Shown: positions 26,250 to 35,682 of the stretch, one piece after another
How positions within the stretch are numbered: the first letter of the stretch is position 1
How the letters are laid out: every line of letters begins with the position of its first letter
From: Asticcacaulis sp. EMRT-3
GTDB lineage: Bacteria > Pseudomonadota > Alphaproteobacteria > Caulobacterales > Caulobacteraceae
Reading direction: 5' to 3'
Assembly (NCBI RefSeq): GCF_030027245.1
Contig: NZ_JASERT010000001.1
Location: 2,410,501-2,474,500, forward strand
Length of the DNA: 64,000 nucleotides
Made by a program: the position numbers and the translations under genes
Notes under the pieces: model-generated
Told to the model about the DNA's origin: nothing
The model's database searches: none
The model's input: the letters and a program-made list of their open reading frames with translations, nothing else

Positions 26250-28544
26250 TTACAGAAGGTCTTTTTTTAAAGCGGCCCAGCTCAGGGGATAGGCGAGCAG
26301 GGATTCGGCGCCTTGATTCTCGTTGCAGCCATGCGGCGTCAGGCCATCATAACAGCCGCCTTCGCCATCAAGCAAGGACAGGCCCTGCGTATTGTCGCCA
26401 AGAAACCAGTTAAAGGCGCGGATGGCCTCGTCTTTCCAGTGGAGATCGCCGGTGAGGCGCGCCGCGCTCAGACAGGCGTCGATCGTGGCCAGCACCTCCA
26501 GCGGCTGCTGGTCGTAGATCGGATGCGCCTGACCATCTTCACAGAAATGCGAGGTCGGCACCGGCAGGAAACAGCCGTCCGGCGCGGTCTGGCGCGTCAT
26601 CAGATAATGCAGGCTGGCCAGCCCGTCGGAGATCATATCAGCCTCGGCCAGGAAATGACCGCCGATGATCAGGCCTTCGCTGAGGCGGCCATTATCATAG
26701 GACAGGCTCTCATCGAACCACACCTTCTGACCGCCGGCGTGCGCCTTCAGGCTGCCGTGCAGGCTCAGGCACAGGTCGCGCGCCGTGGCCTGGATAAACT
26801 GGCCGTCACCAATAACGCCGAAGCTGCGCGCCAGCGCCTTGATCATGACGGCGCGCGCCCGCAGCGAAGGCCATGCAGCGGCATGGACGATGACGCGGCT
26901 GCCCAGTTCCGTGGCCCACTGGCGCAGATCGGCGGGCAGGTTGGAACGCGCCACATCGACCAGGGATTCATACGAGCGGGCGCAGCAATCGTCGGAGCCG
27001 CCATCATCGAGCCACTGGCGGCCATACGACATGAAGTTGCGAAAGCGCCCGTCAGGATTCCAGGCATGGTTCATAAAGGCGGCGTAGCGATAGGCCAGCG
27101 CGGTCTGATCGGGGGTCAGGGGGGCCAGATGCGAGGCGCGCGCCACCCATGACAGGGCGCGGGCATTGTCATCGGCGCAATAGCCGTGCTGGCGGTCGGG
27201 CAGGCGGTACTTGCCATGCTGGAAGATGCCGCAATCATCGCTCATCCGGGCGATGGCCGCCCATGAAGGCGCGGTTTTCAAGGCTTCCGGAAGGGCCTCA
27301 TGCGTCACGCGCGGTGTCAGGATGGCGGCTTCGGCGCGCGCCACATAGGCCTGGGCCACAGCCGACCAGCGCGATGGCCGCGCCGCCTCATAGGCGCGCT
27401 TCGTCATGGCGGCGCGAATCTTGTCCGACGACATCAGGCGGGCAATGGCGGTGGTGAAGGCCTCGGTATCGCCGAACGGGCACAGGATGCCGACGCCATC
27501 GGCCAGCGCTTCTTTGGCGTGCCAGTAGGGGGTGGAAACGACCGGGCGGCCCAGCGCCAGGGCATAGGCCAGCGTTCCCGACGTAATCTGGGTTTCGGTC
27601 AGATAGGGGGTGACGTAAACGTCGCTGGCCTGAAGAATGTCGATCAGGTCATTGTCGTTGATGAAGCGGTTGATGAAGCGGACATGACCGGACACGCCCA
27701 GTTCGCGCGCCATGACTTTCAACTTGTCGCGGTAAGCTTCACCCTCGGCGCGGATCAGGTGGGGATGGGTGACGCCGATGACGAGATAGACGATCTCCGG
27801 GCAGGTCTTGATCAGTTCGGGCAGGGCGGCAATAATGGTTTCGATGCCCTTATTGGGCGACAAAAGGCCAAAGGTGGTCAGGGTCTTGCGGCCCGACAGA
27901 TTGAGGCGATCCTTGAAGTCATCCGTGTCGTGAATCGGGCGCGAGGGCGCGCCGTGCGGCACCACGCTGATCTGGCTGGACGGCACGCCATAGATGCGGC
28001 GCAGGATTTCCGCGCCCTTTTCCGCCATCGTCACCAGGGTGGCGGACAGGCGGATCAGTTCGCGCATCACGCGACGCTGTTCGGGGTTCGGGTTTTCGAG
28101 AATGGTGTGCAAGGTGGTGATGATGGGCATGGACAGCCGCTCCAGCAGCCCGATCAGATAGGCACCCGAAGGGCCGCCATAGATGCCGAATTCGTGCTGG
28201 ACGAACAGAATGTCGGTGCCGTCGCTGTTCAGCGTGTCGGCCAGCGCCCGATAAGCCTGGGCGTCGTTCTGCGGCAATTGATGGGTCACATCATCGGGAT
28301 AGGCGTAGGCTGCGCCCGGATCATTGATGGCGATGACATTCCAGTGGGCCTTGGGCAGAGCGGCGCTCAGACACGAGTACATGTCGCGCGTAAAAGTAGC
28401 CAGGCCGCACTGGCGCGGCGGGAAATTGCCGATTATGGCGGGTCTTTTGATGCAGGTCTTGACCTCTGGCGGGGGTAAAAGCCCGGAAATATCGCGCAGG
28501 CTGACGTCTTCATGCGCCACTTCAAAACTATTGGCCTGCAACAT
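26250..28544 (-). CDS. GT4 glycosyltransferase fused to an (alpha/alpha)-toroid domain
   Basis: This 764-residue two-domain protein is cytosolic. Residues about 35-400 are a group 1 (GT4) glycosyltransferase: PPRQCGLATFTRDMY at the amino side, the nucleotide-sugar domain FGLLSPNKGIETIIAALPEL and the late DVYVTPYLTETQITSGTLAYAL, where the acidic residue of the donor site lies. Residues about 440-764 look like an alpha/alpha-barrel seen in glycoside-processing enzymes (HGYCADDNARALSW, NDGRFRNFMSYG-like and YDQQPLEVLATIDACL). It is the first gene of the GT4-GH130-GT-C operon. The fusion suggests that synthesis and trimming or epimerisation are coupled. The sugar is inferred to be mannose only from the GH130 neighbour. 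Confidence 0.75.
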   Translation of the reverse strand: MLQANSFEVAHEDVSLRDISGLLPPPEVKTCIKRPAIIGNFPPRQCGLATFTRDMYSCLSAALPKAHWNVIAINDPGAAYAYPDDVTHQLPQNDAQAYRALADTLNSDGTDILFVQHEFGIYGGPSGAYLIGLLERLSMPIITTLHTILENPNPEQRRVMRELIRLSATLVTMAEKGAEILRRIYGVPSSQISVVPHGAPSRPIHDTDDFKDRLNLSGRKTLTTFGLLSPNKGIETIIAALPELIKTCPEIVYLVIGVTHPHLIRAEGEAYRDKLKVMARELGVSGHVRFINRFINDNDLIDILQASDVYVTPYLTETQITSGTLAYALALGRPVVSTPYWHAKEALADGVGILCPFGDTEAFTTAIARLMSSDKIRAAMTKRAYEAARPSRWSAVAQAYVARAEAAILTPRVTHEALPEALKTAPSWAAIARMSDDCGIFQHGKYRLPDRQHGYCADDNARALSWVARASHLAPLTPDQTALAYRYAAFMNHAWNPDGRFRNFMSYGRQWLDDGGSDDCCARSYESLVDVARSNLPADLRQWATELGSRVIVHAAAWPSLRARAVMIKALARSFGVIGDGQFIQATARDLCLSLHGSLKAHAGGQKVWFDESLSYDNGRLSEGLIIGGHFLAEADMISDGLASLHYLMTRQTAPDGCFLPVPTSHFCEDGQAHPIYDQQPLEVLATIDACLSAARLTGDLHWKDEAIRAFNWFLGDNTQGLSLLDGEGGCYDGLTPHGCNENQGAESLLAYPLSWAALKKDLL

Positions 28545-28757
28545 ATCCGATCTCCGCTATATACACTGTCGCACCGCAATATCATCGCGCTTCAGGCGCG
28601 GCCCGATCTTCCGCGCAATCCACAGGAATTGCCCTTATCTGGCCGTCAGCTTTGCAGAATGAAATTCGTGTAAGAGATGATGACCATGCAGGAGGCGCAA
28701 TAAAGATGCAGTATGGAAGCGCGTGCTTTGCAACAAAAGCACAGAACTCCCGGCCCC

Positions 28758-29372
28758 TTAACCGTTGCCGCCCGCCGCTTCGATCTGTTTTTGCTGCGCC
28801 CAGTACCCGGCCCCTTCGGGCGGGCGGTAGAGCTTGCGCGGTGCGCCATCCTTCGTCATCACCGCGAAGATATTGTCCTGCGCATTATACAACAACGTAT
28901 CGCCATTGCGGCGCTTCAGGGTTTCCGTGCCCGCTGGTGGATGGTGGATAAAGCCATGCACCCGGGCCAGAAAATCGCCATAGGATGTCGCGCCGATTTC
29001 CGCGCCGTGATGGGCATATTGATAATGGGCATTATTATCGGCGGAATATTGGCGGCTCTGCGACCACAGGGGCCAGTCGCCATAATGGCTGGTGGTGATG
29101 GCGGCGCGCGCACCGTCCGGCAGCGGCAGCGGCAGGGGCTGGCCCATTTTCGGCGGATCGACGGCCACGGCTGGGGCATCAGGCGCATCGATCACGGCCA
29201 TCGAGGCCTCTTCGGTTCCGTCCGAAGCTGCGGCGGCCCAGACCGGCTTTTTCGTCTCAGGCTTTTGTGCCGGGGCCTGACCCTGACCATCCTGCACCAC
29301 GGCTGAAGGCCCGGCATCGCAGCCCGCTAAAAGCAGGCTCATCACGATCATGACCTGAATCCACCGCCTCAC
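28758..29372 (-). CDS. Lipoprotein with BECR-nuclease-like C-terminal domain
   Basis: This protein of about 204 residues probably starts at GTG 29372 (GGGG 6 bp upstream). The amino end is a lipoprotein signal with lipobox LLAGC (Cys18). A Pro/Ala-rich linker (about 25-90) leads to a domain at about 116-190 with AHHGAEIGATSYGDFL, RRNGDTLLYNAQDNIFAVMT and KDGAPRKLYRPP. That pattern (HG-E-G, NGD-Y-N-F-V-DG-R-F/Y-P) is what I know from small toxin-like RNase domains of the barnase/EndoU/colicin/RelE (BECR) group in polymorphic toxins and phage proteins. No immunity gene is obvious beside it. It is divergent from coaBC. The domain call is from memory of the pattern. Confidence 0.6.
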   Translation of the reverse strand: MRRWIQVMIVMSLLLAGCDAGPSAVVQDGQGQAPAQKPETKKPVWAAAASDGTEEASMAVIDAPDAPAVAVDPPKMGQPLPLPLPDGARAAITTSHYGDWPLWSQSRQYSADNNAHYQYAHHGAEIGATSYGDFLARVHGFIHHPPAGTETLKRRNGDTLLYNAQDNIFAVMTKDGAPRKLYRPPEGAGYWAQQKQIEAAGGNG

Positions 29373-29445
29373 CCGTTTCCCCTTGCAGCTTGCCCTCAGC
29401 CCCCCACCTATGGCACAAGCCCGCCAACAGGAAAAGGCCAGCCGC

Positions 29446-30678
29446 ATGGATCATCAGCCCCCACAAAAGCGTATTCTGCTGATCATCGGCGGTGGTATTG
29501 CCGCCTATAAGTCGCTGGAATTGATCCGCCTGTTGAAAAAGGCCGGTCATGCCGTGCGCGTGGTGCTGACAAAAGCGGCGCATGAATTTGTGACGCCACT
29601 CTCCGCCGCCGCCCTTTCTGGTGACAAGGTGTATAGCGACCTGTTCGACCTGACCGACGAAACCGAGATGGGCCATATCATCCTGTCGCGTCAGGCCGAT
29701 CTGGTGGTGGTGGCCCCGGCCACCGCCCATCTGATGGCGAAGCTGGCCACCGGTCAGGCCGATGATCTCGCCACCACGCTCCTGCTGGCCACCGACAAGC
29801 CGGTTCTGATGGCGCCCGCCATGAATGTGCGCATGTGGAACCACCCGGCTACGCAGCGCAATCTGGCTACCCTGATGGCCGATGGCGTGGGCTTTTGCGG
29901 CCCCGATGACGGCGAAATGGCGTGCGGCGAATTTGGCCCGGGCCGGATGAGCGAGCCGCAGGCCATTGTCACAGCCATCGCAAACGCCCTCGACACCGCG
30001 CCGAAGCCGCTGACCGGCCAGCGCATCGTCGTCACGGCGGGGCCGACTTTTGAGCCGCTCGATCCGGTGCGCGGCCTGACCAACCGTTCGTCGGGCAAAC
30101 AGGGCTATCTGATCGCCGAAAAGCTGGCGCGGGCCGGGGCGCAGGTCACACTCGTCTCCGGCCCCGTGGCTTTGGCGACGCCGGAGGGCGTGGAACGCAT
30201 CGATGTCGAGACGGCGCAGGCCATGTATGGAGCGGTTCATGCCGCCCTGCCGTGCGACGTCTTTATCGGCGTGGCGGCGGTGGCCGACTGGCGCGCTGAA
30301 GCGCCCGCCGCCGAAAAGCAGAAGAAGAGCGCCGAGGACAGGCTGACCCTCACCCTCGTCAAGAATCCCGACATTCTGGAGAGCGTGTCGAAGCATCTGG
30401 AGCTGCGCCCACGCCTCGTCATCGGCTTCGCCGCCGAGACCGAAGCGCTGGAAACCTACGCCAAGGCCAAGCTAGCCTCCAAAGGCTGCGACGCCATCAT
30501 CGCCAATGATGTGTCGCCCGGCAATGCGTCGGAAGGCGTGTTCGGTTCGGCGCACAATCAGGCCACGCTGGTCGATCTCGACGGCTTTACGCCCATCCCC
30601 GGCAGCACCAAGGCCGAGATCGCCGATTTTCTGGTCGGATATATCCACAGACGATTAAACGAAAGAGATGGCGTCTGA
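29446..30678 (+). CDS. coaBC: Bifunctional phosphopantothenoylcysteine decarboxylase / phosphopantothenate-cysteine ligase
   Basis: This enzyme of coenzyme A synthesis couples cysteine to 4'-phosphopantothenate and decarboxylates the product. It has 410 residues from ATG 29446; the frame is open to 29383, with ATG 29410 as a second choice. The amino-terminal flavoprotein CoaC domain has [19 protein letters not shown] and [15 protein letters not shown]. The carboxy-terminal CoaB domain has [33 protein letters not shown] and a late FAAETE. The lipoprotein gene is divergent and dut follows. Confidence 0.96.
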   Translation: MDHQPPQKRILLIIGGGIAAYKSLELIRLLKKAGHAVRVVLTKAAHEFVTPLSAAALSGDKVYSDLFDLTDETEMGHIILSRQADLVVVAPATAHLMAKLATGQADDLATTLLLATDKPVLMAPAMNVRMWNHPATQRNLATLMADGVGFCGPDDGEMACGEFGPGRMSEPQAIVTAIANALDTAPKPLTGQRIVVTAGPTFEPLDPVRGLTNRSSGKQGYLIAEKLARAGAQVTLVSGPVALATPEGVERIDVETAQAMYGAVHAALPCDVFIGVAAVADWRAEAPAAEKQKKSAEDRLTLTLVKNPDILESVSKHLELRPRLVIGFAAETEALETYAKAKLASKGCDAIIANDVSPGNASEGVFGSAHNQATLVDLDGFTPIPGSTKAEIADFLVGYIHRRLNERDGV

Positions 30679-30713
30679 GCTGGAGGGGTGGGGATCAGGT
30701 CGGAATCGTGCCA

Positions 30714-30729
30714 TTAAGCTTTTGTTAAC
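30714..30729 (+). promoter_or_regulatory. Perfect CtrA box upstream of dut
   Basis: TTAA (30714-30717), seven bases, TTAAC (30725-30729): an exact match to the Caulobacter CtrA consensus TTAA-N7-TTAAC. It lies 20 bp before the dut ATG and 36 bp after the coaBC stop, suggesting that a cell-cycle regulator touches a dut promoter here. Confidence 0.45.
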
Positions 30730-30748
30730 TTTTGAAGGCCACCCGACC

Positions 30749-31219
30749 ATGAATGCCCATACCGCTTCCGAAACCACCGCCTTTGTCGTGCAATTGCCGC
30801 ACGCTGCCGGTCTGGCCCTGCCCGCTTACGAAACCGACGGCTCGGCGGGCCTTGATCTGCGCGCCGCCATTGCGGAAGGTGACGAGCTTGTGCTGAAACC
30901 AATGGGCCGCGCCCTGGTGCCGACCGGTCTGAAAATGGCCGTGCCGCAGGGTTTTGAGGTGCAGGTGCGCCCGCGTTCGGGCTTAGCGCTCAAATTCGGC
31001 ATTACCTGCCTCAATACGCCGGGCACGATCGACAGCGATTATCGCGGCGAGGTTGGCGTCATCCTGATCAATCTGGGCAGCGAAGACTTCATCATCCGTC
31101 GCGGCGACCGTATTGCCCAGATGGTGGTGGCGCGCCACGCCCGCATCGTCTGGCAGGCGTCAGACAGCCTCGAACAGACGGTGCGCGGCGAAGGCGGCTT
31201 CGGCTCGACCGGGCGCTGA
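30749..31219 (+). CDS. dut: dUTP diphosphatase
   Basis: dUTPase hydrolyses dUTP to dUMP and pyrophosphate, keeping uracil out of DNA. It has 156 residues from ATG 30749 ([10 protein letters not shown]); the open frame to 30668 is not needed. All five trimeric dUTPase motifs are present: [46 protein letters not shown] and [10 protein letters not shown]. The stop abuts the stop of the convergent dapB with no spacing, so the two stops together form TGATCA. Confidence 0.96.
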   Translation: MNAHTASETTAFVVQLPHAAGLALPAYETDGSAGLDLRAAIAEGDELVLKPMGRALVPTGLKMAVPQGFEVQVRPRSGLALKFGITCLNTPGTIDSDYRGEVGVILINLGSEDFIIRRGDRIAQMVVARHARIVWQASDSLEQTVRGEGGFGSTGR

Positions 31220-31969
31220 TCAGAAGCCGAGCACGTCCTGCATATCATAGATGCCGGGCTTCTGGCGGCTGCCCCACAAAGCCGCCTGCACCGCGCCGCG
31301 CGCAAACAGGCTGCGGTCGCGCGCCGAATGCGACAGGGTGATGATCTCGTCTTCCGAAGCGAAGATGGCGGCGTGTTCACCGACAATGCCGCCTGCGCGC
31401 ACCACCGAAAAGCCGATCGTGCCGCTTTCGCGCGCACCGGTTATGCCGTCGCGCGCCGACACCTTCACCGCATCGAGATCGACGCCGCGTCCGGTTGCTG
31501 CCGCCTCGCCCAGCATCAGGGCCGTGCCCGAAGGCGCATCCACCTTGCGCCTGTGGTGGGCTTCGAAGATTTCAATGTCCCAGTCTTCGGCTCCCAACCG
31601 CGCCGCCGCCTGACGGGCCAGACCCGCCAGCAGATTGACGCCAAGCGAGAAATTGCCTGACCGGATGATCACCACCTGATCAGCAAAAAGAGCCAGCTTA
31701 TCGACCTGTTCGGACGTAAAACCGGTGGAGCCGATCACCTGCACCAGCGGCTTGGGGCGCGCCAGGGCCTCGGCGGCGCAGGCTTCGAGCAGGCTGAGCG
31801 AGGCCTCCGGCGTCGAGAAATCGATCACGACATCGGCAGCGGTCAGGTCGATCTCATCCCCCTTGTCGAAGCGCGCCGTGACCGTATGGCCGCCTGCATC
31901 GAGCACGCGCGCCACGGCCTGACCCATGCGGCCCTTGGAACCATTGATGGCGAAACGGATGGCGGACAT
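31220..31969 (-). CDS. dapB: 4-hydroxy-tetrahydrodipicolinate reductase
   Basis: DapB reduces hydroxy-tetrahydrodipicolinate in lysine and diaminopimelate synthesis. The 249-residue protein has the nucleotide motif [28 protein letters not shown], the catalytic [20 protein letters not shown] and a late [21 protein letters not shown]. It lies 92 bp downstream of dnaJ on the same strand and ends back-to-back with dut. Confidence 0.96.
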   Translation of the reverse strand: MSAIRFAINGSKGRMGQAVARVLDAGGHTVTARFDKGDEIDLTAADVVIDFSTPEASLSLLEACAAEALARPKPLVQVIGSTGFTSEQVDKLALFADQVVIIRSGNFSLGVNLLAGLARQAAARLGAEDWDIEIFEAHHRRKVDAPSGTALMLGEAAATGRGVDLDAVKVSARDGITGARESGTIGFSVVRAGGIVGEHAAIFASEDEIITLSHSARDRSLFARGAVQAALWGSRQKPGIYDMQDVLGF

Positions 31970-32061
31970 GCGGCTTGCTCCGGCAGAAAGATACGGCCTG
32001 TCTGGATAGGGGCTGGCGGGGCTGGCGTCAACACATCAGCTTGATGGCAATCCAGCCCCGT

Positions 32062-33252
32062 CTATTGCGCCGCCGTGCCGGTGATGTCGTCCCAGAAGCG
32101 GCGGGCGCGATGCACAAAACCCTGCGACTGACTATAGGACTGCGCTTCCGAAATCGCCGAAAATTCCTTCATCAGCTCTTTCTGGCGGGCATTGAGATTT
32201 TTCGGCGTCTCGATGAACAGCTCGACGATCAGATCACCCTTGGCGCGCGAATTGAGCCCCGGCATACCGCGGCCCTTCAGCTTGACCTTGTGGCCGGTCT
32301 GCGCGCCTTCGGGGATGGCGACCTCCAGCTTGCACTGGCCATCGCAGTTTTCGCCGCCCATCAGACACGGCACATCGAGCACACCGCCTAAGACCGCCGT
32401 GGCCATCGGCACGGGAATCGAACAGTGCAGATCAAGCCCGTCGCGCTCAAACAGGTCGTGTTCGGTGACGCTGAGGAAAATATAGAGATCGCCCTTGGGC
32501 CCGCCTTTGAAACCGGCCTGACCCTCGCCCTTCAGCAGGATGCGCGCGCCGTCATCGACTCCCGCCGGGATGCGCACCTTCAGATCCTTGTCGTGACGCA
32601 CCTGACCGTGGCCGTGGCAGGTGGCGCAGGGCTCTTTGATCGTCTGGCCCTGGCCGCCGCAGGTCGGGCAGGCGCGCTCGACGGCGAAAAAGCCGTTCGA
32701 GGTGCGCACGCGGCCATGACCGGCGCAGGTCTGGCAGGTTTGCGGGCGCGAACCGGCCTTGGCCCCGCTGCCCGAACAGGTTTCGCAGGTCATGGTGGTG
32801 GGTACGGTGATCTCGATCTCCGCCCCCTTATAGGCCTGCTCCAGCGTAATTTCGTAATCGAAGCGCACATCGGGGCCGCGCTGCGGGCTTTGCGGGCCAC
32901 CGCGCCTCTGGCCCTGCTGGCCAAAGATGTCGCCGAACATTTCGGAGAAGATGTCCTCGACGTTCGAGAAACCGGCCCCGCCGGCGAAACCGCCGCCAAA
33001 GCCACCCTGGCCGCCGCCCTGGCTGCCATTGACTCCGGCGTGGCCGAAACGGTCATAGGCGGCGCGTTTCTGTGCGTCCGACAGCACGCTATAGGCCTCA
33101 TTGACCTCTTTGAAGCGCGCCTCGGCCTCGGCGTCACCCTGATTGCGGTCGGGGTGGTGCAGCATGGCCTTCTTGCGGAAGGCGGATTTCAGCACCCCGT
33201 CGTCGCAACCGCGCTCGACTTCCAGCACTTCGTAATAACAACGCTTGCTCAT
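32062..33252 (-). CDS. dnaJ: Chaperone DnaJ (Hsp40)
   Basis: This is the co-chaperone that delivers substrates to DnaK and stimulates its ATPase, 396 residues. The J domain has the HPD motif in MLHHPDRNQGD and is followed by a Gly/Phe-rich stretch (about 75-105). Four zinc-binding CxxCxGxG repeats follow (CETCSGSG, CQTCAGHG, CPTCGGQG, CATCHGHG), then the carboxy-terminal beta domains. AAGG lies 4 bp before the ATG. It follows dnaK by 203 bp, a gap spanned by a 64-codon frame that overlaps the dnaJ start. Confidence 0.97.
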   Translation of the reverse strand: MSKRCYYEVLEVERGCDDGVLKSAFRKKAMLHHPDRNQGDAEAEARFKEVNEAYSVLSDAQKRAAYDRFGHAGVNGSQGGGQGGFGGGFAGGAGFSNVEDIFSEMFGDIFGQQGQRRGGPQSPQRGPDVRFDYEITLEQAYKGAEIEITVPTTMTCETCSGSGAKAGSRPQTCQTCAGHGRVRTSNGFFAVERACPTCGGQGQTIKEPCATCHGHGQVRHDKDLKVRIPAGVDDGARILLKGEGQAGFKGGPKGDLYIFLSVTEHDLFERDGLDLHCSIPVPMATAVLGGVLDVPCLMGGENCDGQCKLEVAIPEGAQTGHKVKLKGRGMPGLNSRAKGDLIVELFIETPKNLNARQKELMKEFSAISEAQSYSQSQGFVHRARRFWDDITGTAAQ

Positions 33253-33443
33253 TTACCTTGCCCCGATACCCGCCACACAGAATGAAACGCCGCAGCTTTC
33301 GCAGGCGGTGTCAGCCTTGCGGCCCTGTTCGTGTGTCTGGAATACAGTTTGTGCCGCGATGGCGACGAGGAGTCAAACCCCGCCGCCATCCGCATCTTTT
33401 CAGCGAACAGCGCGCCCATAACGAAAATACCGCGCGTGTTCAT
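33249..33443 (-). CDS. Possible coupling ORF between dnaK and dnaJ
   Basis: A 64-codon frame starts 12 bp after the dnaK stop, preceded by AAGGGCG, and its TGA overlaps the dnaJ ATG (ATGA). The product has no recognised domain and looks like low-complexity basic sequence, so I doubt it has a function as a protein. Its exact fit to the gap raises the chance that translation through it aids dnaJ initiation. Confidence 0.25.
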   Translation of the reverse strand: MNTRGIFVMGALFAEKMRMAAGFDSSSPSRHKLYSRHTNRAARLTPPAKAAAFHSVWRVSGQGK

Positions 33444-33455
33444 GACAGATCGCCC

Positions 33456-35354
33456 TTAAGCGCCCTTCTTGTCGTCGTCAACTTCCTCGAACTCGGCATC
33501 AACCACGCCGTCGTCCGGGGTTTCGGCTTCCGTCGCCGCACCTTCAGCGCCGGGCTGGCCATACATGGCTTCACCGAGTTTCATCGAAGCCTGAATCAGG
33601 GTCTGCGATTTCGCCTTGATGTCGTCGGCGTCTTCGCCGTCCCTGGCTGTTTTCAGATCGGCCAGAGCGGTTTCAATCGCCGTCTTGTCGTCCGCCGATA
33701 CCTTGTCGCCGAATTCCTTCAGCGATTTTTCGGTGGAATGGATCAGGGCGTCGGCCTGATTGCGGGCTTCGATCAGGACTTTGCGCTTTTCGTCCTCGCC
33801 CTTATTGGCTTCGGCGGTCTTGATCATCTCCTCGATGTCGGCATCCGACAGGCCGCCATTGGCCTGAATGCGGATCGAGTGTTCCTTGTTGGTGGCCTTG
33901 TCCTTGGCGTGAACCTGCACAATGCCGTTGGCGTCGATGTCGAACGTGACCTCAATCTGCGGCACGCCGCGCGGTGCGGGCGGGATACCGACCAGATCGA
34001 ACTGGCCCAGCGTCTTGTTGTCGGCGGCCATCGGGCGTTCGCCCTGGAAGACGCGGATCGTCACAGCCGACTGGTTGTCGTCGGCGGTCGAGAAGGTCTG
34101 CGACTTCTTGGTCGGGATGGTGGTGTTGCGTTCGATCAGCGGGGTGAACACGCCGCCCAGCGTCTCAATGCCCAGCGTCAGCGGGGTGACATCGAGCAGC
34201 AGCACGTCCTTGACATCGCCTTGCAGAACACCGGCCTGAATAGCCGCGCCGAGTGCCACCACTTCATCCGGGTTGACGCCCTTGTGCGGTTCGCGGCCGA
34301 AGAAGTTTTTCACCGCTTCCACCACCTTGGGCATACGGGTCATGCCGCCCACCAGCACCACTTCGTCGATGTCCGAAGCCTTGAGGCCTGCATCTTTCAG
34401 CGCCTGCTGGCAGGGGCCGACCGTCTTCTGGATCAGGTCTTCAACGAGGCTTTCCAGCTTGGCGCGGGTCAGTTTGAGGTTGAGGTGCAGCGGGCCCGAA
34501 GCGTTCATCGAGATAAACGGCAGGTTCAGGTCGTATTGCGCGACGGTGGACAATTCCTTCTTGGCCTTTTCCGCCTCTTCCTTCAGGCGTTGCAGGGCCA
34601 GCTTGTCGGTGCGCAGATCGACGCCGTTTTCCTTCTTGAACTCATCCGCCAGATAATCGACGATGCGCATGTCGAAATCTTCACCACCTAAGAAGGTGTC
34701 GCCATTGGTCGATTTCACTTCAAAGACGCCGTCGCCGATTTCGAGCACCGACACGTCGAACGTGCCGCCGCCGAGATCGTAAACCGCGATCTTCTTGTTA
34801 TTGTCCTTATCGAGGCCATAGGCCAGAGCCGCGGCGGTCGGCTCATTGATGATGCGCAGCACTTCGAGGCCGGCGATCTTGCCAGCGTCCTTGGTGGCCT
34901 GACGCTGGGCGTCGTTGAAATAGGCCGGAACCGTGATGACGGCCTGGGTGACGGTTTCGCCAAGATAGGCTTCGGCGTCTTCCTTCAGCTTCATCAGGAT
35001 GAAGGCCGAGATCTGCTGCGGTGAATAGTCCTTGCCGTGGGCCTTGACCCAAGCGTCGCCATTGGGGCCCTTGGCGATGTCGTAGGGCACCATGCCCTTG
35101 TCCTTCTGCACCATCGGGTCGGTAAAGTTGCGGCCGATCAGGCGCTTGATGGCGAAGAAGGTGTTGGACGGGTTGGTGACGGCCTGACGCTTGGCAGGCT
35201 GGCCGACCAGACGTTCTGAATCGTCCACAATGGCCACCACGGACGGCGTGGTGCGCACGCCCTCGGCGTTTTCGATGACCTTGGGGTTCTTGCCGTCCAT
35301 AACGGCGACGCACGAATTGGTGGTGCCTAAGTCGATGCCGATGATTTTAGCCAT
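33456..35354 (-). CDS. dnaK: Molecular chaperone DnaK (Hsp70)
   Basis: Hsp70 is the ATP-driven folding chaperone. It has 632 residues, beginning [21 protein letters not shown]. Signatures are IFELIGRNF-like lobe elements, [32 protein letters not shown], the interdomain linker [13 protein letters not shown] and the acidic carboxy end [12 protein letters not shown] typical of proteobacterial DnaK. A sigma32-type promoter candidate lies about 90-110 bp upstream. dnaJ and dapB follow. Confidence 0.98.
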   Translation of the reverse strand: MAKIIGIDLGTTNSCVAVMDGKNPKVIENAEGVRTTPSVVAIVDDSERLVGQPAKRQAVTNPSNTFFAIKRLIGRNFTDPMVQKDKGMVPYDIAKGPNGDAWVKAHGKDYSPQQISAFILMKLKEDAEAYLGETVTQAVITVPAYFNDAQRQATKDAGKIAGLEVLRIINEPTAAALAYGLDKDNNKKIAVYDLGGGTFDVSVLEIGDGVFEVKSTNGDTFLGGEDFDMRIVDYLADEFKKENGVDLRTDKLALQRLKEEAEKAKKELSTVAQYDLNLPFISMNASGPLHLNLKLTRAKLESLVEDLIQKTVGPCQQALKDAGLKASDIDEVVLVGGMTRMPKVVEAVKNFFGREPHKGVNPDEVVALGAAIQAGVLQGDVKDVLLLDVTPLTLGIETLGGVFTPLIERNTTIPTKKSQTFSTADDNQSAVTIRVFQGERPMAADNKTLGQFDLVGIPPAPRGVPQIEVTFDIDANGIVQVHAKDKATNKEHSIRIQANGGLSDADIEEMIKTAEANKGEDEKRKVLIEARNQADALIHSTEKSLKEFGDKVSADDKTAIETALADLKTARDGEDADDIKAKSQTLIQASMKLGEAMYGQPGAEGAATEAETPDDGVVDAEFEEVDDDKKGA

Positions 35355-35441
35355 GATTCTTAAATCTGCTCCGTTGAGGCGAATGAATAATCTTGCAGGC
35401 GGCCTTTTAGGATCAAGCGCCGCGATTATCCATCCCCGTTA

Positions 35442-35466
35442 AGATGAAGTTGCGGGAATTTTCAAG
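35442..35466 (-). promoter_or_regulatory. Candidate heat-shock (sigma32) promoter of dnaK
   Basis: On the minus strand, CTTGAAA (35466-35460) matches the sigma32 -35 element. About 10-11 bp later CTTCATCT (35449-35442) partly matches the CCCCATNT -10. It lies about 90-110 bp upstream of the dnaK ATG. The -35 is strong; the -10 and spacing are weaker. Confidence 0.45.
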
Positions 35467-35682
35467 CCCCGGCGTGTTGTGATCCGCACCGGAGGCCCGA
35501 AAGCTGTCACGGATATGGGAAACGAGTCGTGCCCTTCAAGGCATGTTTTTGTAATGGTCGCAACTTTTTTAAGGTTTTATACCAGTCGGCACGGCCATTT
35601 CCGGCCTGGGTTTACGGTTTTGTCAGGTCGTAATTCATATTGGGCCATTCATATCGTGGCCAATTCATATTATGCAGGGCCG
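35467..35682. other. Upstream region of the DUF6445-like gene with triple ATTCATAT repeat
   Basis: No credible gene is visible. The octamer ATTCATAT occurs three times at 35633, 35647 and 35663 (spacings 14 and 16 bp), with GGCC words between, ending 12 bp before the ATG at 35683. The frame is open back to 35479 but reads unlike a protein there. Confidence 0.5.
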
